From: C-114 sp963745405
Lineage (GTDB): Bacteria; Chloroflexota; Limnocylindria; Limnocylindrales; CSP1-4
Assembly (NCBI GenBank): GCA_963745405.1
Contig: CAVUWY010000003.1
Span: 62,001 to 126,000 of the forward strand
Reading direction: 5' to 3'
DNA length: 64,000 nucleotides
The notes beneath the pieces were generated by a model. That model did no database searches, was not told the origin of the DNA, and saw only the letters and a program-made list of their open reading frames with translations. Positions 29,810 to 38,311 of the stretch are shown here, in pieces; position 1 is the first letter of the stretch; each line of letters opens with the position of its first letter. The translations under genes were made by a program, and so were the position numbers.

Positions 29810-29929
29810 TATCTGGCTGCAATCTCATGCGGCCGCCGACCGACGTCAGCTTCCGTGGCCGACATCGCGATGACCACATTGTCGGATTCCCGCTGCGCCC
29901 TTCCGCAAACGAGTGTCGCCCAGCAGGCG

Positions 29930-29939
29930 GACACGTGTC
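29930..29939. promoter_or_regulatory. Palindrome GACACGTGTC in the Crp/DUF4386 divergent region
   Basis: A perfect 10-bp palindrome in the 220-bp gap between the Crp-like regulator and the DUF4386 gene, a plausible operator for the regulator. It is not the classical TGTGA-N6-TCACA. Confidence 0.3.
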
Positions 29940-30029
29940 GACAGGAGGCGCAGGCTCGCGCGAGAGTCGCGCTGCATGGCCTGGGCCAAGTCGGGCCATG
30001 GGGCCTTCACCAACGAAAGGTGTTCCAAC

Positions 30030-30788
30030 ATGACCTCCTCCCGAAAGACCGCACTCGTCGTCGGAGTGCTGTTCATCCTCACCTTTGTCACGTCGATCGC
30101 AGCCGTGTTCGCCTACGGAACCGTCCTCACCGATCCCAAGTACGTAACGGGTCCCGGCGCCGACACCGGCGTGTTCCTCGGTGCATTCCTCGAGTTGTTC
30201 CTCATCATCACCAACATCGGCTGCGCCGTCGTGCTGTACCCGATCCTGAAGCACCAGAACGAATCCATCGCGTTGGGGTACGTCGCGGCTCGCATCATGG
30301 AGTGCACCTTCATCCTGATCGGCATCCTCAGCGTCCTTGCGGTCGTCACACTGCGCCAGGATGCGACCAGCGCCAATGCTGACTCGTTCACCAACATCGG
30401 CACGTCGCTCGTCGCCGCCAAGAACTGGACGTTCCTGCTCGGGCCGGGCTTCGCCGACGGGATCGGGACGGGGCTGCTGCTGGGCTGGCTGATGTACCGA
30501 TCCGGCCTGGTGCATCGCCGCATGGCGCTCTTCGGCGTCGTCGGCGGTCCGTTGCTCGCGATCTCGGGGGCCGCTGTGTTGATGGGTGTGATCCCGCAAG
30601 GTTCACCCGTGCAGAGCGTCATGACCGTCCCGGAGATCATCTGGGAGGCCTACCTTGGCCTGTGGCTCACCTTCAAGGGCTTCAACGCGGCGGCTCCGAT
30701 CCTTGGACTCGTTCGGCGGGAAGATCTGATCCGAGACCAGGCGATCGCGGAGCAAGCGATCGTGCCTGTCTACGCCCCCGCCGCCTGA
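30030..30788 (+). CDS. DUF4386-type integral membrane protein
   Basis: 252 residues from ATG 30030 (GAAAGG upstream). Six or so membrane helices: VVGVLFILTFVTSIAAVFAY at the N-terminus, an extracytoplasmic loop, LELFLIITNIGCAVVLYPIL, the signature ALGYVAARIMECTFILIGILSVL, then NWTFLLGPGFADGIGTGLLLGWLMYRSGLV and RRMALFGVVGGPLLAISG. This is the standard DUF4386 pattern. Function unknown; the family often sits next to regulators, as here with the divergent Crp-like gene. Confidence 0.88.
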   Translation: MTSSRKTALVVGVLFILTFVTSIAAVFAYGTVLTDPKYVTGPGADTGVFLGAFLELFLIITNIGCAVVLYPILKHQNESIALGYVAARIMECTFILIGILSVLAVVTLRQDATSANADSFTNIGTSLVAAKNWTFLLGPGFADGIGTGLLLGWLMYRSGLVHRRMALFGVVGGPLLAISGAAVLMGVIPQGSPVQSVMTVPEIIWEAYLGLWLTFKGFNAAAPILGLVRREDLIRDQAIAEQAIVPVYAPAA

Positions 30789-30796
30789 CCGCAACC

Positions 30797-30823
30797 GGGC
30801 CCCGGAGCCGGGCTCCGGGGGCC
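30797..30823 (+). terminator. GC-rich hairpin after the DUF4386 gene
   Basis: Arms GGCCCCGGAGC and GCTCCGGGGGCC (one bulged G) begin about 9 nt after the stop. No U-tract, so an intrinsic terminator is likely but not certain. Confidence 0.5.
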
Positions 30824-30972
30824 ATCCACCTCGACCCGAGGGTCGAGACTGAACGACATGACGCGTACCTGCGACTCCATGGCCTGACTGGGTTCGGCGC
30901 CGGGGACCCCTCGCGGATCTTCCAGGTCATCGTCTCGTTCCTCGGGAAGATCGCGGTCGTCGCTCGCCCCAC

Positions 30973-31460
30973 AACCGGGCCGGCGGGGTCATCTTCCCAC
31001 CCGAGGAAGCCACCGCGATCGGTGTCGCCGCCAGCGATCACGATGTGGCGACATACCTCGACGGCGCGCGCCTGTTCAACGCCGCGGTCGCCACGGGCCG
31101 CGGCCCGGTCCAGGTTGCCGCGCCGTTCGACCTCGTCTCGATCGCCCTGTCCAAGGGCCTCGGCGCTCCGGGCGGCTCGGTGCTTGCCGGGTCCCACGAG
31201 CACATCACCGCGGCCGTGCGCTACCGCCGGATGACCGGTGGGGCGATGCGTCAGGTCGGGATCTTCGCGGCAGCCGGTCTGTACGCCCTCGAGAACAACG
31301 TGACCCGCCTCGCGGACGACCACACGAATGCGTGCCGGATCGCGGAGCGCGTCTCCGAAAGCCGATTCGTCACCCTCGACCCAGCGACGGCGCGAACCAA
31401 CATCCTCGTCTTCCGCCTCACGGACGACGGACCGGATGCTGCGACGGTCGTGAGCAGGTC
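30973..31460 (+). pseudogene. Threonine aldolase / beta-eliminating lyase fragment
   Basis: Internal piece of an L-threonine aldolase-like PLP enzyme, missing the N-terminal third and the C-terminus. It begins NRAGGVIFPPEEATAI, contains YLDGARLFNAAVA and the PLP lysine block ALSKGLGAPGGS, then GAMRQVGIFAAAGLYAL and DDHTNACRIAERVSE. It breaks off around 31450-31460, where the sequence changes to a beta-helix protein. Truncated at both ends, so it cannot encode a working enzyme. Confidence 0.7.
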
Positions 31461-31462
31461 CG

Positions 31463-32335
31463 CAGCTCGGTTGACAACAACGTCGTCGTCGCCGTCGGTC
31501 CCACGGTCGTTATGCCGATGCGGGCGGGGTCTTCCTCGAGGGCGGCGGCTCGCTCTCGATGGAGGGCAGCTCGGTCAGCTACAACTCCGCGTCGCTGGCT
31601 GCGTCGTTGCCCGACTCCGTCGACATGGTGGCGGTCGCGGGTGGCCTCCACATCGGTGGAGGCATAGCCGCCACGATCCGCAACAGCCGGTTCGTCGGCA
31701 ACGCGATCAGCATGACCAACAGCGTGGGCTACGCAAACGCCTTCTCGGGTGGCCTCCACGCGGACGCCGACATCACGGCCAGCGGCGTCGTGATCAGCGG
31801 CAACACGGTCACCGCGGCCGGGAACGACTTTTCCACTGCCGACTCCGGTGCCGGGGAGATGGGCGCCACGTTCAGCGCGGCGATCATCAGCGGCAACTCG
31901 GTCACTTCCACGGCGACGAACGGGTGGGCGATCGCCTCGGCCGGCGCCTCGATCTACCGGGGCTCGCTCACCGGGAGCGTCATCTCGGGCAACCGCGTCA
32001 CCGCATCGAGCCCGAATGGCGGCGTGTGGGTGGTTGCCGGAGCTCTCTCGCAGGACTCCGGCGGCATGCGCCTGACCGACTCGACGGTCACTCGGAACTC
32101 GGCGCGTGGCGACGGCCTCGAAGGTAGCGTCCAGGGTGGCGGCATCTTCGATGCCGTAACTCCGGGACCCGTTGGCGGCCCGCTGAACCTCATCCGGAGC
32201 GCCGTCACATGGAACACGGCGAGCGGGAGCGCGGCGGTCACCGTCCAGGGTGGCGGCATCTACACCGACAACGTGGTCACGTCGGTCAACAGCGTGATCG
32301 CGCACAACTTGCCCGACCAGTGCTTCGGGTGTTGA
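31463..32335 (+). pseudogene. 5'-truncated parallel beta-helix (right-handed repeat) protein
   Basis: A series of short beta-helix rungs rich in Gly/Asn/Ser: NNVVVAVGPTVV, then after a frame change near 31510 the rungs LEGGGSLSMEGSSVSYNSA, GGLHIGGGIAATIRNSRFVGNAISMTNS, ITASGVVISGNTVTAAGN, and so on to HNLPDQCFGC at the end. The pattern matches pectate-lyase-like or polymorphic outer-surface repeats. No signal peptide or start region is present because the 5' end is replaced by the aldolase fragment. An in-frame ATG at 31559 exists but has no Shine-Dalgarno. Confidence 0.6.
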
Positions 32336-32407
32336 ACGGCGGGACAACCATGGAGGCGCGGTCGCCCGACTGATCGGCGACAAGCCCTCCGCAATGGACG
32401 AGTTCCT

Positions 32408-32453
32408 GGCCGGGCCGCGCAGCGGGTCGTTCGACCTGTTGGGCGGCCCGGCC
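32408..32453 (+). terminator. Hairpin downstream of the beta-helix remnant
   Basis: Perfect 11-bp arms GGCCGGGCCGC and GCGGCCCGGCC around a 24-nt loop, followed by GTTCCTT; about 70 nt after the beta-helix stop. Confidence 0.5.
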
Positions 32454-32600
32454 GTTCCTTGACGTTGGGTCGGCGCGACACCGTGCTACCGCGGTCCCCA
32501 TGCGAGCCAGCGCCGTTGGAGCAGCTCTCCGCGCTGCCTAGGGTCTCCGACAGGGCCCGGCTCGATGGTGAAGCCCGGCCAGAGCCGACGAGGTGACGAG

Positions 32601-33446
32601 ATGCTCCGCACGATCGAGTCAGGCGCCGTGGTCGTTGTCATGAGCGTGGTGCTCGCCGCTTGCGGAAGTGCGGGACTAGGATCTGCCTCAGCTGGCTCGT
32701 CCGTACCGGCGCTGCCGCCGTCCGCATCGGCGCTGCCGCCGTCCGCATCGGCGCTGCCGCCGTCCGCATCGGCGCTGCCACCGTCACCCCCACCGTCAGC
32801 CGCAGCCTCGGACACCGAATTGCGCGTTACCAGCACCCTTGCCGGCCTCACTGAGCTCCCGCACCGAATCCACTGGGAAGCGACGCCGGTCGGTGCGGTG
32901 ACGGAGGTGGACTTCCTGATCGATGGTCAGCTGGCCTGGGTGGAGCACAACACCCCGTACTTCTACGGGGACGACGGCAACTGGCTCGTGACGAGCTTCC
33001 TCACGCCCGGCCCGCACGCCTTCGTGACCAAAGCCATTGGGCCAGGTGGCCAGACAGCTACCGAGACGGTCAACGCCAACGTCGCGGTCGCGCCAGCCCC
33101 ACCGGCCAACATCGCTGGTCACTGGTCAAGGTCGACCACGGGCAGCACGGCCGGCGTTTGGTCGGTGACCATCAACAGCATCGGCTGGCTGTTCGACGAC
33201 CCGCAAGGCGGCGGCCAGAACCAGGACGTGGAGTACCCGGCCAAAGGCAAGATCATCACGCATGCCTCGATCGCCGAGCCGCCGTTCCCCAATCCTCGGT
33301 TCGGGGCTTTCTGCGGCGACCCGATCGATCAGGACGGAACCTACAGCTACACGGTCAGTGCCGACGGCAGCAAGTTGACGCTGAGCACCGATAGTCCGGT
33401 GTGCTCCCCAGATGCGTTCGACGGCCCTTGGACGAGAGTGCGATGA
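32601..33446 (+). CDS. Secreted lipoprotein with Ala-Leu-Pro-Pro-Ser repeats
   Basis: 281 residues from ATG 32601, set by GAGGTG 5 nt upstream. Signal peptide with lipobox VVLAAC (Cys about 19), a 7-residue repeat (ALPPSAS) linker at about residues 37-63, then a beta-rich extracellular domain: HRIHWEATPVGAVTEVDFLIDGQLAWVEHNTPYFYG resembles an Ig-like 'Big' or chitinase-type domain, and the second half (AGHWSRSTTGSTAGVWSVTINSIGWLFDDP) is a separate beta domain. Likely surface-attached; function unknown. Confidence 0.75.
   Translation: MLRTIESGAVVVVMSVVLAACGSAGLGSASAGSSVPALPPSASALPPSASALPPSASALPPSPPPSAAASDTELRVTSTLAGLTELPHRIHWEATPVGAVTEVDFLIDGQLAWVEHNTPYFYGDDGNWLVTSFLTPGPHAFVTKAIGPGGQTATETVNANVAVAPAPPANIAGHWSRSTTGSTAGVWSVTINSIGWLFDDPQGGGQNQDVEYPAKGKIITHASIAEPPFPNPRFGAFCGDPIDQDGTYSYTVSADGSKLTLSTDSPVCSPDAFDGPWTRVR
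32709..32780 (+). repeat. 21-bp tandem repeats inside the lipoprotein linker
   Basis: Identical 21-bp units start at 32709, 32730 and 32751, with a fourth partial unit from 32772. They encode the ALPPSAS linker repeats, a flexible extracytoplasmic stalk. Confidence 0.85.
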
Positions 33447-33534
33447 GCGGCGCCTCGCACGGAATTGGGCGACCTGTCCCAAGGCGGGTCGAGCCTCCGG
33501 CGCCCGAGCTACCGCGCGCCGTGCTACCTCGCGC

Positions 33535-33624
33535 GCCGGGCTACCATCGACCTTCCGTGACGACCATCGCCCCAAACGATTTTTCGCAGCTCTACCTGTC
33601 AATAGGTGGGAGTTTGCGCACGAA
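33535..33624 (+). repeat. dnaE-leader repeat, copy B, with terminal motif
   Basis: 33535-33588 matches the dnaE start region (43447-43500) with only about five differences: TACCAT at 33542-33547, 9-nt spacing, GTG at 33557 and codons reading VTTIAPNDFSQLYL. After the tenth or so codon the dnaE homology stops and a 28-bp motif (33597-33624, beginning TGTCAATAGGTGGGAG and ending GCGCACGAA) follows. The open frame runs on to a stop at 33661 (34 residues). It has no dnaE body. Confidence 0.75.
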
Positions 33625-33702
33625 GTCCCGACGGCCGGCTGCCCCTCGTCGCGGGCCATAACTGTCGGGTATCCTCGGATGCCCCGGACGCCCCGAACCC
33701 CG

Positions 33703-33708
33703 TATGGT
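33703..33708 (+). promoter_or_regulatory. -10 box TATGGT before the 109-residue gene
   Basis: TATGGT lies 6 nt upstream of ATG 33715, the same leaderless arrangement as elsewhere in the window. Confidence 0.4.
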
Positions 33709-33714
33709 CGGCCC

Positions 33715-34044
33715 ATGGCGACGGATGACGGGAACCCGCGGCTCTCAACCTTCCTGGTCGAGTGCTATGCGCCCGGGATCCAGGTTGTCGACGTCGCCGC
33801 GGACGGTGGTCGCGCGCGGGCGGCGGCCGAGGCAATGCGACGCGACGGTCGCAGGATCGAATACGTACGCGGGCTGCTCCTCCCACTCGACGAAGTGGTC
33901 TTCCACCTGTTCCTGGCCCAGGACGCGGGCCTCGTTCGCGAGGCTGTGATGCGTGCCGCCGTGACCTGTGAACGGATCGTCGAGTCGATCGTCGTCGAGA
34001 CGAGCGCCGACGCGAGACCGTTGCCGGCCGATGGGGGACGCTAG
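33715..34044 (+). CDS. Small alpha/beta protein, DUF4242-like
   Basis: 109 residues. The pattern LSTFLVECYAPGIQVVDVAADGGRARAAAEAMRRDGRRIEYVRGLLLPLDEVVFHLFLAQDAGLVREAVMRAAVTCERIVESIVVE is a ferredoxin-like dimeric barrel as in DUF4242 and muconolactone-isomerase-like proteins: strand, helix with Arg-rich face, strand, EVVFHLF strand, helix, strand. No catalytic residues recognised. Its stop overlaps the convergent LuxR gene stop. It lies directly after leader copy B, so copy B's promoter could also read into it. Confidence 0.65.
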   Translation: MATDDGNPRLSTFLVECYAPGIQVVDVAADGGRARAAAEAMRRDGRRIEYVRGLLLPLDEVVFHLFLAQDAGLVREAVMRAAVTCERIVESIVVETSADARPLPADGGR

Positions 34045-36782
34045 TCGATGGCCATGTCCGCGACGGTGGGGGGGACCTCGACCGAGCGCTCGCTGACCAG
34101 GCGCGCCAGCTCGGTGCGTGAACGGATGCCGAGCTTGGCGTAGATCCGGGTCAGATGGGCCTCGACCGTCGCTACCGTCGTGAACAAGCCCGCTGCAACC
34201 TCACGGTTCGTGCGCCCCGCCGCCACGAGGGCTGCCACGCGTGTCTCGGCCATGGTCAAGCTGTCGTCGCGTCGAGGTCGTGGCCGCGCGCCATGGAGTC
34301 CGTCGGCGGCCCGCCGGCTTGCCGGCTCGGCACCCAGGTCAGTGAAGACTCGGACGGCCCTGTCAAGGCAGATGGCGGCCTCGCGGCGGTGGCCCAGCCG
34401 GCGCCGGAGTCGTCCTTCGGCGAGCAAGGTCTGGCCGAGCTCCCAGGGTGCGTCCAGCGCCTCGAACCCTTGCCGGGCGGCCACGAATCGTAGATCGGCC
34501 GCTGGCAGGTCGTTCGAGCCCAGGGCCAGAAGCCCGCGGCAGAGCTCCTCAGCGGCCGTCCCCCACGGCTCCAGCTGGGCGTGCCTGTGTTCCAGCTGCT
34601 CGACGAGCGCCTCGGCCTGGCGGAGACGATCAGCCTCGACGAGGACACCGACCGTCTCGGGGATGAGCACCGCGTAATCCGGCCCGCTCCCGCCGCTCCG
34701 CGCGTTCATCTCCGGCAGGCCCGCCATCCGCTCGGCCGCCGACGCGCTATCGCCCGAAGCAAGGTCGATCAGCCCGGACGCGAAAGCCGCACCCGCCGCG
34801 AACACCGGGTCCGACCCGGCGATCGATGACGCCCCGACGTCCCGGGCGTCCTCGAGCGCCCGACGATCGCCTCGCCGTCCTCGCAGGATCCCGCGGTGCA
34901 CGAGGGCCAGCATCCGCCAATACCCGGTCGCATCGAGAAGGGCCGCCTCGAGCAACTGAGCCGCTTCGTCCCATTGCCCGCGGTTGGTCGCGAGGACCGC
35001 CCCGAAGACGTTGAGGCGGATCAGGGAGCTCTCGTCGCCGTGTTGTTCGGCGATCCCTCGCTCGCGCTCGAGCAACTGCGCGGCTTCCGCGAACTGGCCC
35101 CGCCACCACCGTTCGTGGGCAAACGCGACCCGTGGCGAGTGATCGCCCGCCGCGCTGGGCTCGCGCTCGGTGATCTCGACGGCTCGCCTGAAGTGGTCCG
35201 CGGCCCCCGGCCGCCCCGCCAGCGACGCGAGGAGACCGGCCGTCGTCAGGGCCGCCACGAGGGTCGACGGATCGGCGATGGCTTCCGCGGCGCTGAGCGC
35301 TGCGGATGCCTCAATGAGCGCTGGTTCGAGGTCACCGAGCCAGGCCCCTCGTTGCCATGCGAGTTGGGTCAGCGTCCGCGCTGCGAGTGCGGGGTCATCG
35401 TCCACCTCCGCGACAGCGGCCTCCAGGCGTGCGACCGCGGCCGCAGGGTCCGTTTCAAGGAGCCCGCGCATCGACAGGGCCCGAACGCGGGTGGTGCCGC
35501 GCGCAGGCCCAGCCAGAAGCTGGTCAACTAGCACCTTGGCCGACGGCCCGTCGGCCGCCAGGACCAGGTAGTCGGCTTGCTCCATCGTGCGTCGATATCG
35601 GTCCCCGGCGTCTCCTGGCGGCGTGAGGCGGACGGCCTGCCCGATCAAGTCGATGGCGGTCTCAGGGGCGCCCCGGTCGCGCGCCCCTCGAGCAGCCCTC
35701 TCGACGACATCGGCCGTCCGGGCATCCGGACCCGTAGCCGCCAGCGCGAGATGACGGGCGCGCTCCTCAAGAGCGCCGGCCGTGCGGGCGGCTGCACCGT
35801 GGAGGGCCCTCCGCCGTCCCGGCGGGATGCGCTCGTATGCGCCGGCCGCGAGCAAGGGGTGGGCGAACCGGACCTCGCCGCGCTCCTCGACCAGGATGCC
35901 GGCCCGGACGCATGCATCCATGCCCGCGCTGTCGGCGAACGTGGAGATGGGCATAGGCCCCAAGACCGCCACCAGCTCGATCACAGGCTGGCCCACGGCC
36001 GCGACGGTCGCCAACTGGCGTCTCACCAGCTCCGTGAGGGTCTGGGGCAATGCGCCCTCGCCGGCACGAGCGAGCTGAAGGGCGAAAAACGGGTTGCCGG
36101 CCGAGCGGGCGTGGATTCGCAAGAGCAAGTGCCGGGGAATGTCGGGGTCAGCGCTGGCTCGCAGGAGGCGGCCCAGCGCGCCCAGGCTCAGCCCGGCAAG
36201 CTCGATCTCGATCAGGCGATCACCGAAGGCGTCGACCATGCCGAGCGGGTCGGGATGGCCGCTCCGGAGCGAAACGGCGAACCCGACCGGCCGGTCTCGA
36301 AGGCGGCGCGCGGCAAACGCGAGTGCGCGTACCGAGGCGAGATCGAGCCACTGGACGTCGTCCACCCCGATCACGACGGGTGACCGGTCGGCGAGGAACC
36401 GCAATGCGCTGACCGTAGCCCTTCCGACGAGCAACGGATCACCGGGCTCCGGCACGTCCTCGAGCGACAGGGCCGCTGCCAGCGCCCGGGACTGCGGTCC
36501 AGGCAGGTGGGGGAGGACCTCCGCGGCGACGGGGCCAAGAACGTCGCCCAGGCCTGCGTACCCGAGGGAGAACTCGGACTCGACCGGGCGCGTGGCGAGC
36601 ACGCGGACGCCGGACGCCGCCGCCAACTCCCTCGCTGCTGACCAGACGCTCGTCTTGCCGATCCCGGCCTCGCCGCTGATGCGCAGTCCGCTCGAGCCGC
36701 TCGCCAGGCGAGCGATCCAGGAGCGAGCCTGGCCCAGCGCCGCCTCGCGACCGACGAGTTCTGCCGCAGCGATCGTCGTCAC
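34041..36782 (-). CDS. Large LuxR-family (LAL) transcription regulator with AAA-type ATPase
   Basis: 913 residues from GTG 36782. N-terminal STAND ATPase: VGREAALGQARSWI, Walker A SGEAGIGKTS, Walker B PVVIGVDDVQWLD; a long TPR-like helical middle; C-terminal LuxR helix-turn-helix LTMAETRVAALVAAGRTNREVAAGLFTTVATVEAHLTRIYAKLGI. Typical of LAL/MalT-type activators that bind a ligand through the repeat region. It is divergent from the lipoprotein gene at 36884, and the intergenic region carries a repeat shared with another lipoprotein upstream region, so these genes are its probable targets. Confidence 0.9.
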   Translation of the reverse strand: MTTIAAAELVGREAALGQARSWIARLASGSSGLRISGEAGIGKTSVWSAARELAAASGVRVLATRPVESEFSLGYAGLGDVLGPVAAEVLPHLPGPQSRALAAALSLEDVPEPGDPLLVGRATVSALRFLADRSPVVIGVDDVQWLDLASVRALAFAARRLRDRPVGFAVSLRSGHPDPLGMVDAFGDRLIEIELAGLSLGALGRLLRASADPDIPRHLLLRIHARSAGNPFFALQLARAGEGALPQTLTELVRRQLATVAAVGQPVIELVAVLGPMPISTFADSAGMDACVRAGILVEERGEVRFAHPLLAAGAYERIPPGRRRALHGAAARTAGALEERARHLALAATGPDARTADVVERAARGARDRGAPETAIDLIGQAVRLTPPGDAGDRYRRTMEQADYLVLAADGPSAKVLVDQLLAGPARGTTRVRALSMRGLLETDPAAAVARLEAAVAEVDDDPALAARTLTQLAWQRGAWLGDLEPALIEASAALSAAEAIADPSTLVAALTTAGLLASLAGRPGAADHFRRAVEITEREPSAAGDHSPRVAFAHERWWRGQFAEAAQLLERERGIAEQHGDESSLIRLNVFGAVLATNRGQWDEAAQLLEAALLDATGYWRMLALVHRGILRGRRGDRRALEDARDVGASSIAGSDPVFAAGAAFASGLIDLASGDSASAAERMAGLPEMNARSGGSGPDYAVLIPETVGVLVEADRLRQAEALVEQLEHRHAQLEPWGTAAEELCRGLLALGSNDLPAADLRFVAARQGFEALDAPWELGQTLLAEGRLRRRLGHRREAAICLDRAVRVFTDLGAEPASRRAADGLHGARPRPRRDDSLTMAETRVAALVAAGRTNREVAAGLFTTVATVEAHLTRIYAKLGIRSRTELARLVSERSVEVPPTVADMAID

Positions 36783-36788
36783 CCTCGA

Positions 36789-36794
36789 ACGATA
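36789..36794 (-). promoter_or_regulatory. -10 box TATCGT before the LuxR regulator
   Basis: On the minus strand TATCGT is 6 nt before the GTG at 36782. Confidence 0.45.
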
Positions 36795-36802
36795 CAGGCC
36801 GA

Positions 36803-36873
36803 GATGTCGGGTTTTCCCCGACGCCCTCTCGAGCCGATGCCGTCAGGGTGACGGGTGTCGTCGGGCATGCAAG
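36803..36873 (+). repeat. Upstream regulatory repeat, copy 1
   Basis: A composite of a hairpin block (GATGTCGGG, T-rich loop, CCCGACGCC) and, about 18 nt later, CAGGGTGACGGGTGTCGTCG. It recurs at 37497-37563. This copy lies between the divergent LuxR gene and a lipoprotein gene, ending just before that gene's AAGGAGG. Confidence 0.7.
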
Positions 36874-36883
36874 GAGGGTTCCA

Positions 36884-37426
36884 ATGCCGGTCCACTCATA
36901 CCCACGCTCTCGGGGTGTCGCGGGGCTGGCGCTGGTGGTGCTCGTGGCGGCGTCCTGCGCGGGCGTTGCCACCTCGACCTCGACGGCCACGTCGGCTCCC
37001 CCAGCGGCCACCATCACCTCATCCACGGGCCAAGCGGGCGTCGGCACGGATCCCTGCGCGCTCGTCACCTCCGCCGAGGCCGGGGCCGCTATTGGCGTGC
37101 AAGTGGCGACGACGAAACGAAAGGACGATGGCGGCTATCACGTATGCGAGTACGTGGGCGCCGATGCCCGATACAACCTTGTGGTCACCCTGATCGACCG
37201 CGTCGGGGATGGCACTGACAAGACTGCATTCGATCTCGCCTACGGTGGGCAACCGGTCACCGGAGTCGGCAGCGACGCCCGGTTCGACGCCGACCTGTCA
37301 GCCCTGGCGGTCTTGCAGAACGGCACCGTGATCGACGTGAGTATGTCCGACGAGGGCAGGGCGACCGGGGCGCAGATCCAGGCCGCCTTGACGAAGGTCG
37401 CCCTCATCGCCCTCGGCCGGCTGTGA
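36884..37426 (+). CDS. Secreted lipoprotein, DUF3558-like
   Basis: 180 residues from ATG 36884, set by AAGGAGGG. Signal peptide GVAGLALVVLVAASC (Cys about 24), Thr/Ser/Ala linker, then a small extracytoplasmic domain: DPCALVTSAEAGAAIGVQVA...YHVCEYVG... resembles the DUF3558/DUF5642-type lipoprotein domain, with two cysteines likely in a disulfide. No enzymatic motif. It follows regulatory repeat copy 1 and faces the LuxR regulator. Confidence 0.7.
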   Translation: MPVHSYPRSRGVAGLALVVLVAASCAGVATSTSTATSAPPAATITSSTGQAGVGTDPCALVTSAEAGAAIGVQVATTKRKDDGGYHVCEYVGADARYNLVVTLIDRVGDGTDKTAFDLAYGGQPVTGVGSDARFDADLSALAVLQNGTVIDVSMSDEGRATGAQIQAALTKVALIALGRL

Positions 37427-37496
37427 AGCCTGAGCGGGTCAGGGCTGCGTGTCCGGCGGACGTCGTCCACGCCCTCATGACGGGCGACCGGTCGGT

Positions 37497-37563
37497 GATG
37501 TCGGGTTTCCCCGACGCCTCACAAGCCTCCGGCCAGGGTGACGGGTGTCGTCGGGGATACAAG
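37497..37563 (+). repeat. Upstream regulatory repeat, copy 2
   Basis: Second copy of the element at 36803-36873; the 22-nt core beginning CAGGGTGACGGG is identical and the hairpin block differs by one base. It lies upstream of the lipoprotein gene at 37679, about 115 nt before its start. Confidence 0.7.
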
Positions 37564-37678
37564 TTGTACGAATTCGTGTGCCAGGCGATTCGGCGTCCGG
37601 CGGGGTCCACAGGTGCGCCGGCCAAGCTCGGCTAGGGACGGCTCCGGCCCGCAGATCCAACCAGTGATCGGAGTCCCT

Positions 37679-38311
37679 ATGTTGTTGCGACGTTCTATGT
37701 CAGTCGGCCTGTCGACGATCGCCATGACCGTCGCTCTGGCTGCCTGTTCCGGCGGTGGGTCCCAAGTCCCCGTGAACGGGAACGAACGGGGGTCCGGCGC
37801 CACGGGGGAGGCCGGCAACGGGTCGGGATCGACGCTGGACGTCGCCACAGGCGGCCCGGCCGCCAGCGGCCCCGTTCACGGCCATGTCGGGCAGAAGCTC
37901 CAGCGGGCCGACTCGGCTGGTACGCCGTACGCGGCCACCGTGATCAAGGTGGTCGACCCGGCCACTCCGACCGCCGGCTCGTCAGGAGCCGCCGTCCCAG
38001 TCGGGTATCACTGGGTGGGCGTCGAGATCGTCGTCTCCGATCCGCAGGGAAACCCGGCCGAAGACTCCGCCGCGACGGACGGTATGGGCTCGGACGGCAA
38101 TCCATATGGCAACGCGGCCAGCAGGATGACCGGCTACCAGCTGAGGAGCTTCGCCGGGTGCACGTTGGTTGCGGGCAGCACAGGCGGTCAGCATGCGACG
38201 GATTGCAGCGGCTTCGTCGTCCCTGATTCAGTGACGCTCGTCAGCGTCGGCTACGGCATCGAGGGTGTCGATATCGGCGGACCGGATGACGCCGCATGGT
38301 CGATCCCGTGA
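37679..38311 (+). CDS. Secreted lipoprotein, DUF4352-like
   Basis: 210 residues from ATG 37679 (GGAG upstream). Signal peptide with lipobox TVALAAC (Cys about 24), a Gly/Ser/Asn-rich linker, and a DUF4352-like Ig-fold domain: VGQKLQRADSAGTPYAATVIKVVDPATP, then GYHWVGVEIVVSDPQGN and TDCSGFVVPDSVTLVSVGYGI. Such domains sit on cell-surface proteins and often have a protein-binding role. Its stop overlaps the next gene as GTGA, so the two are coupled. Confidence 0.72.
   Translation: MLLRRSMSVGLSTIAMTVALAACSGGGSQVPVNGNERGSGATGEAGNGSGSTLDVATGGPAASGPVHGHVGQKLQRADSAGTPYAATVIKVVDPATPTAGSSGAAVPVGYHWVGVEIVVSDPQGNPAEDSAATDGMGSDGNPYGNAASRMTGYQLRSFAGCTLVAGSTGGQHATDCSGFVVPDSVTLVSVGYGIEGVDIGGPDDAAWSIP

Noticed and set aside
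36768..36794. LuxR gene start as another dnaE-leader copy
   Set aside because: It shares only GTGACGACGATCGC with the leader and then diverges at once into a normal VGRE ATPase start.
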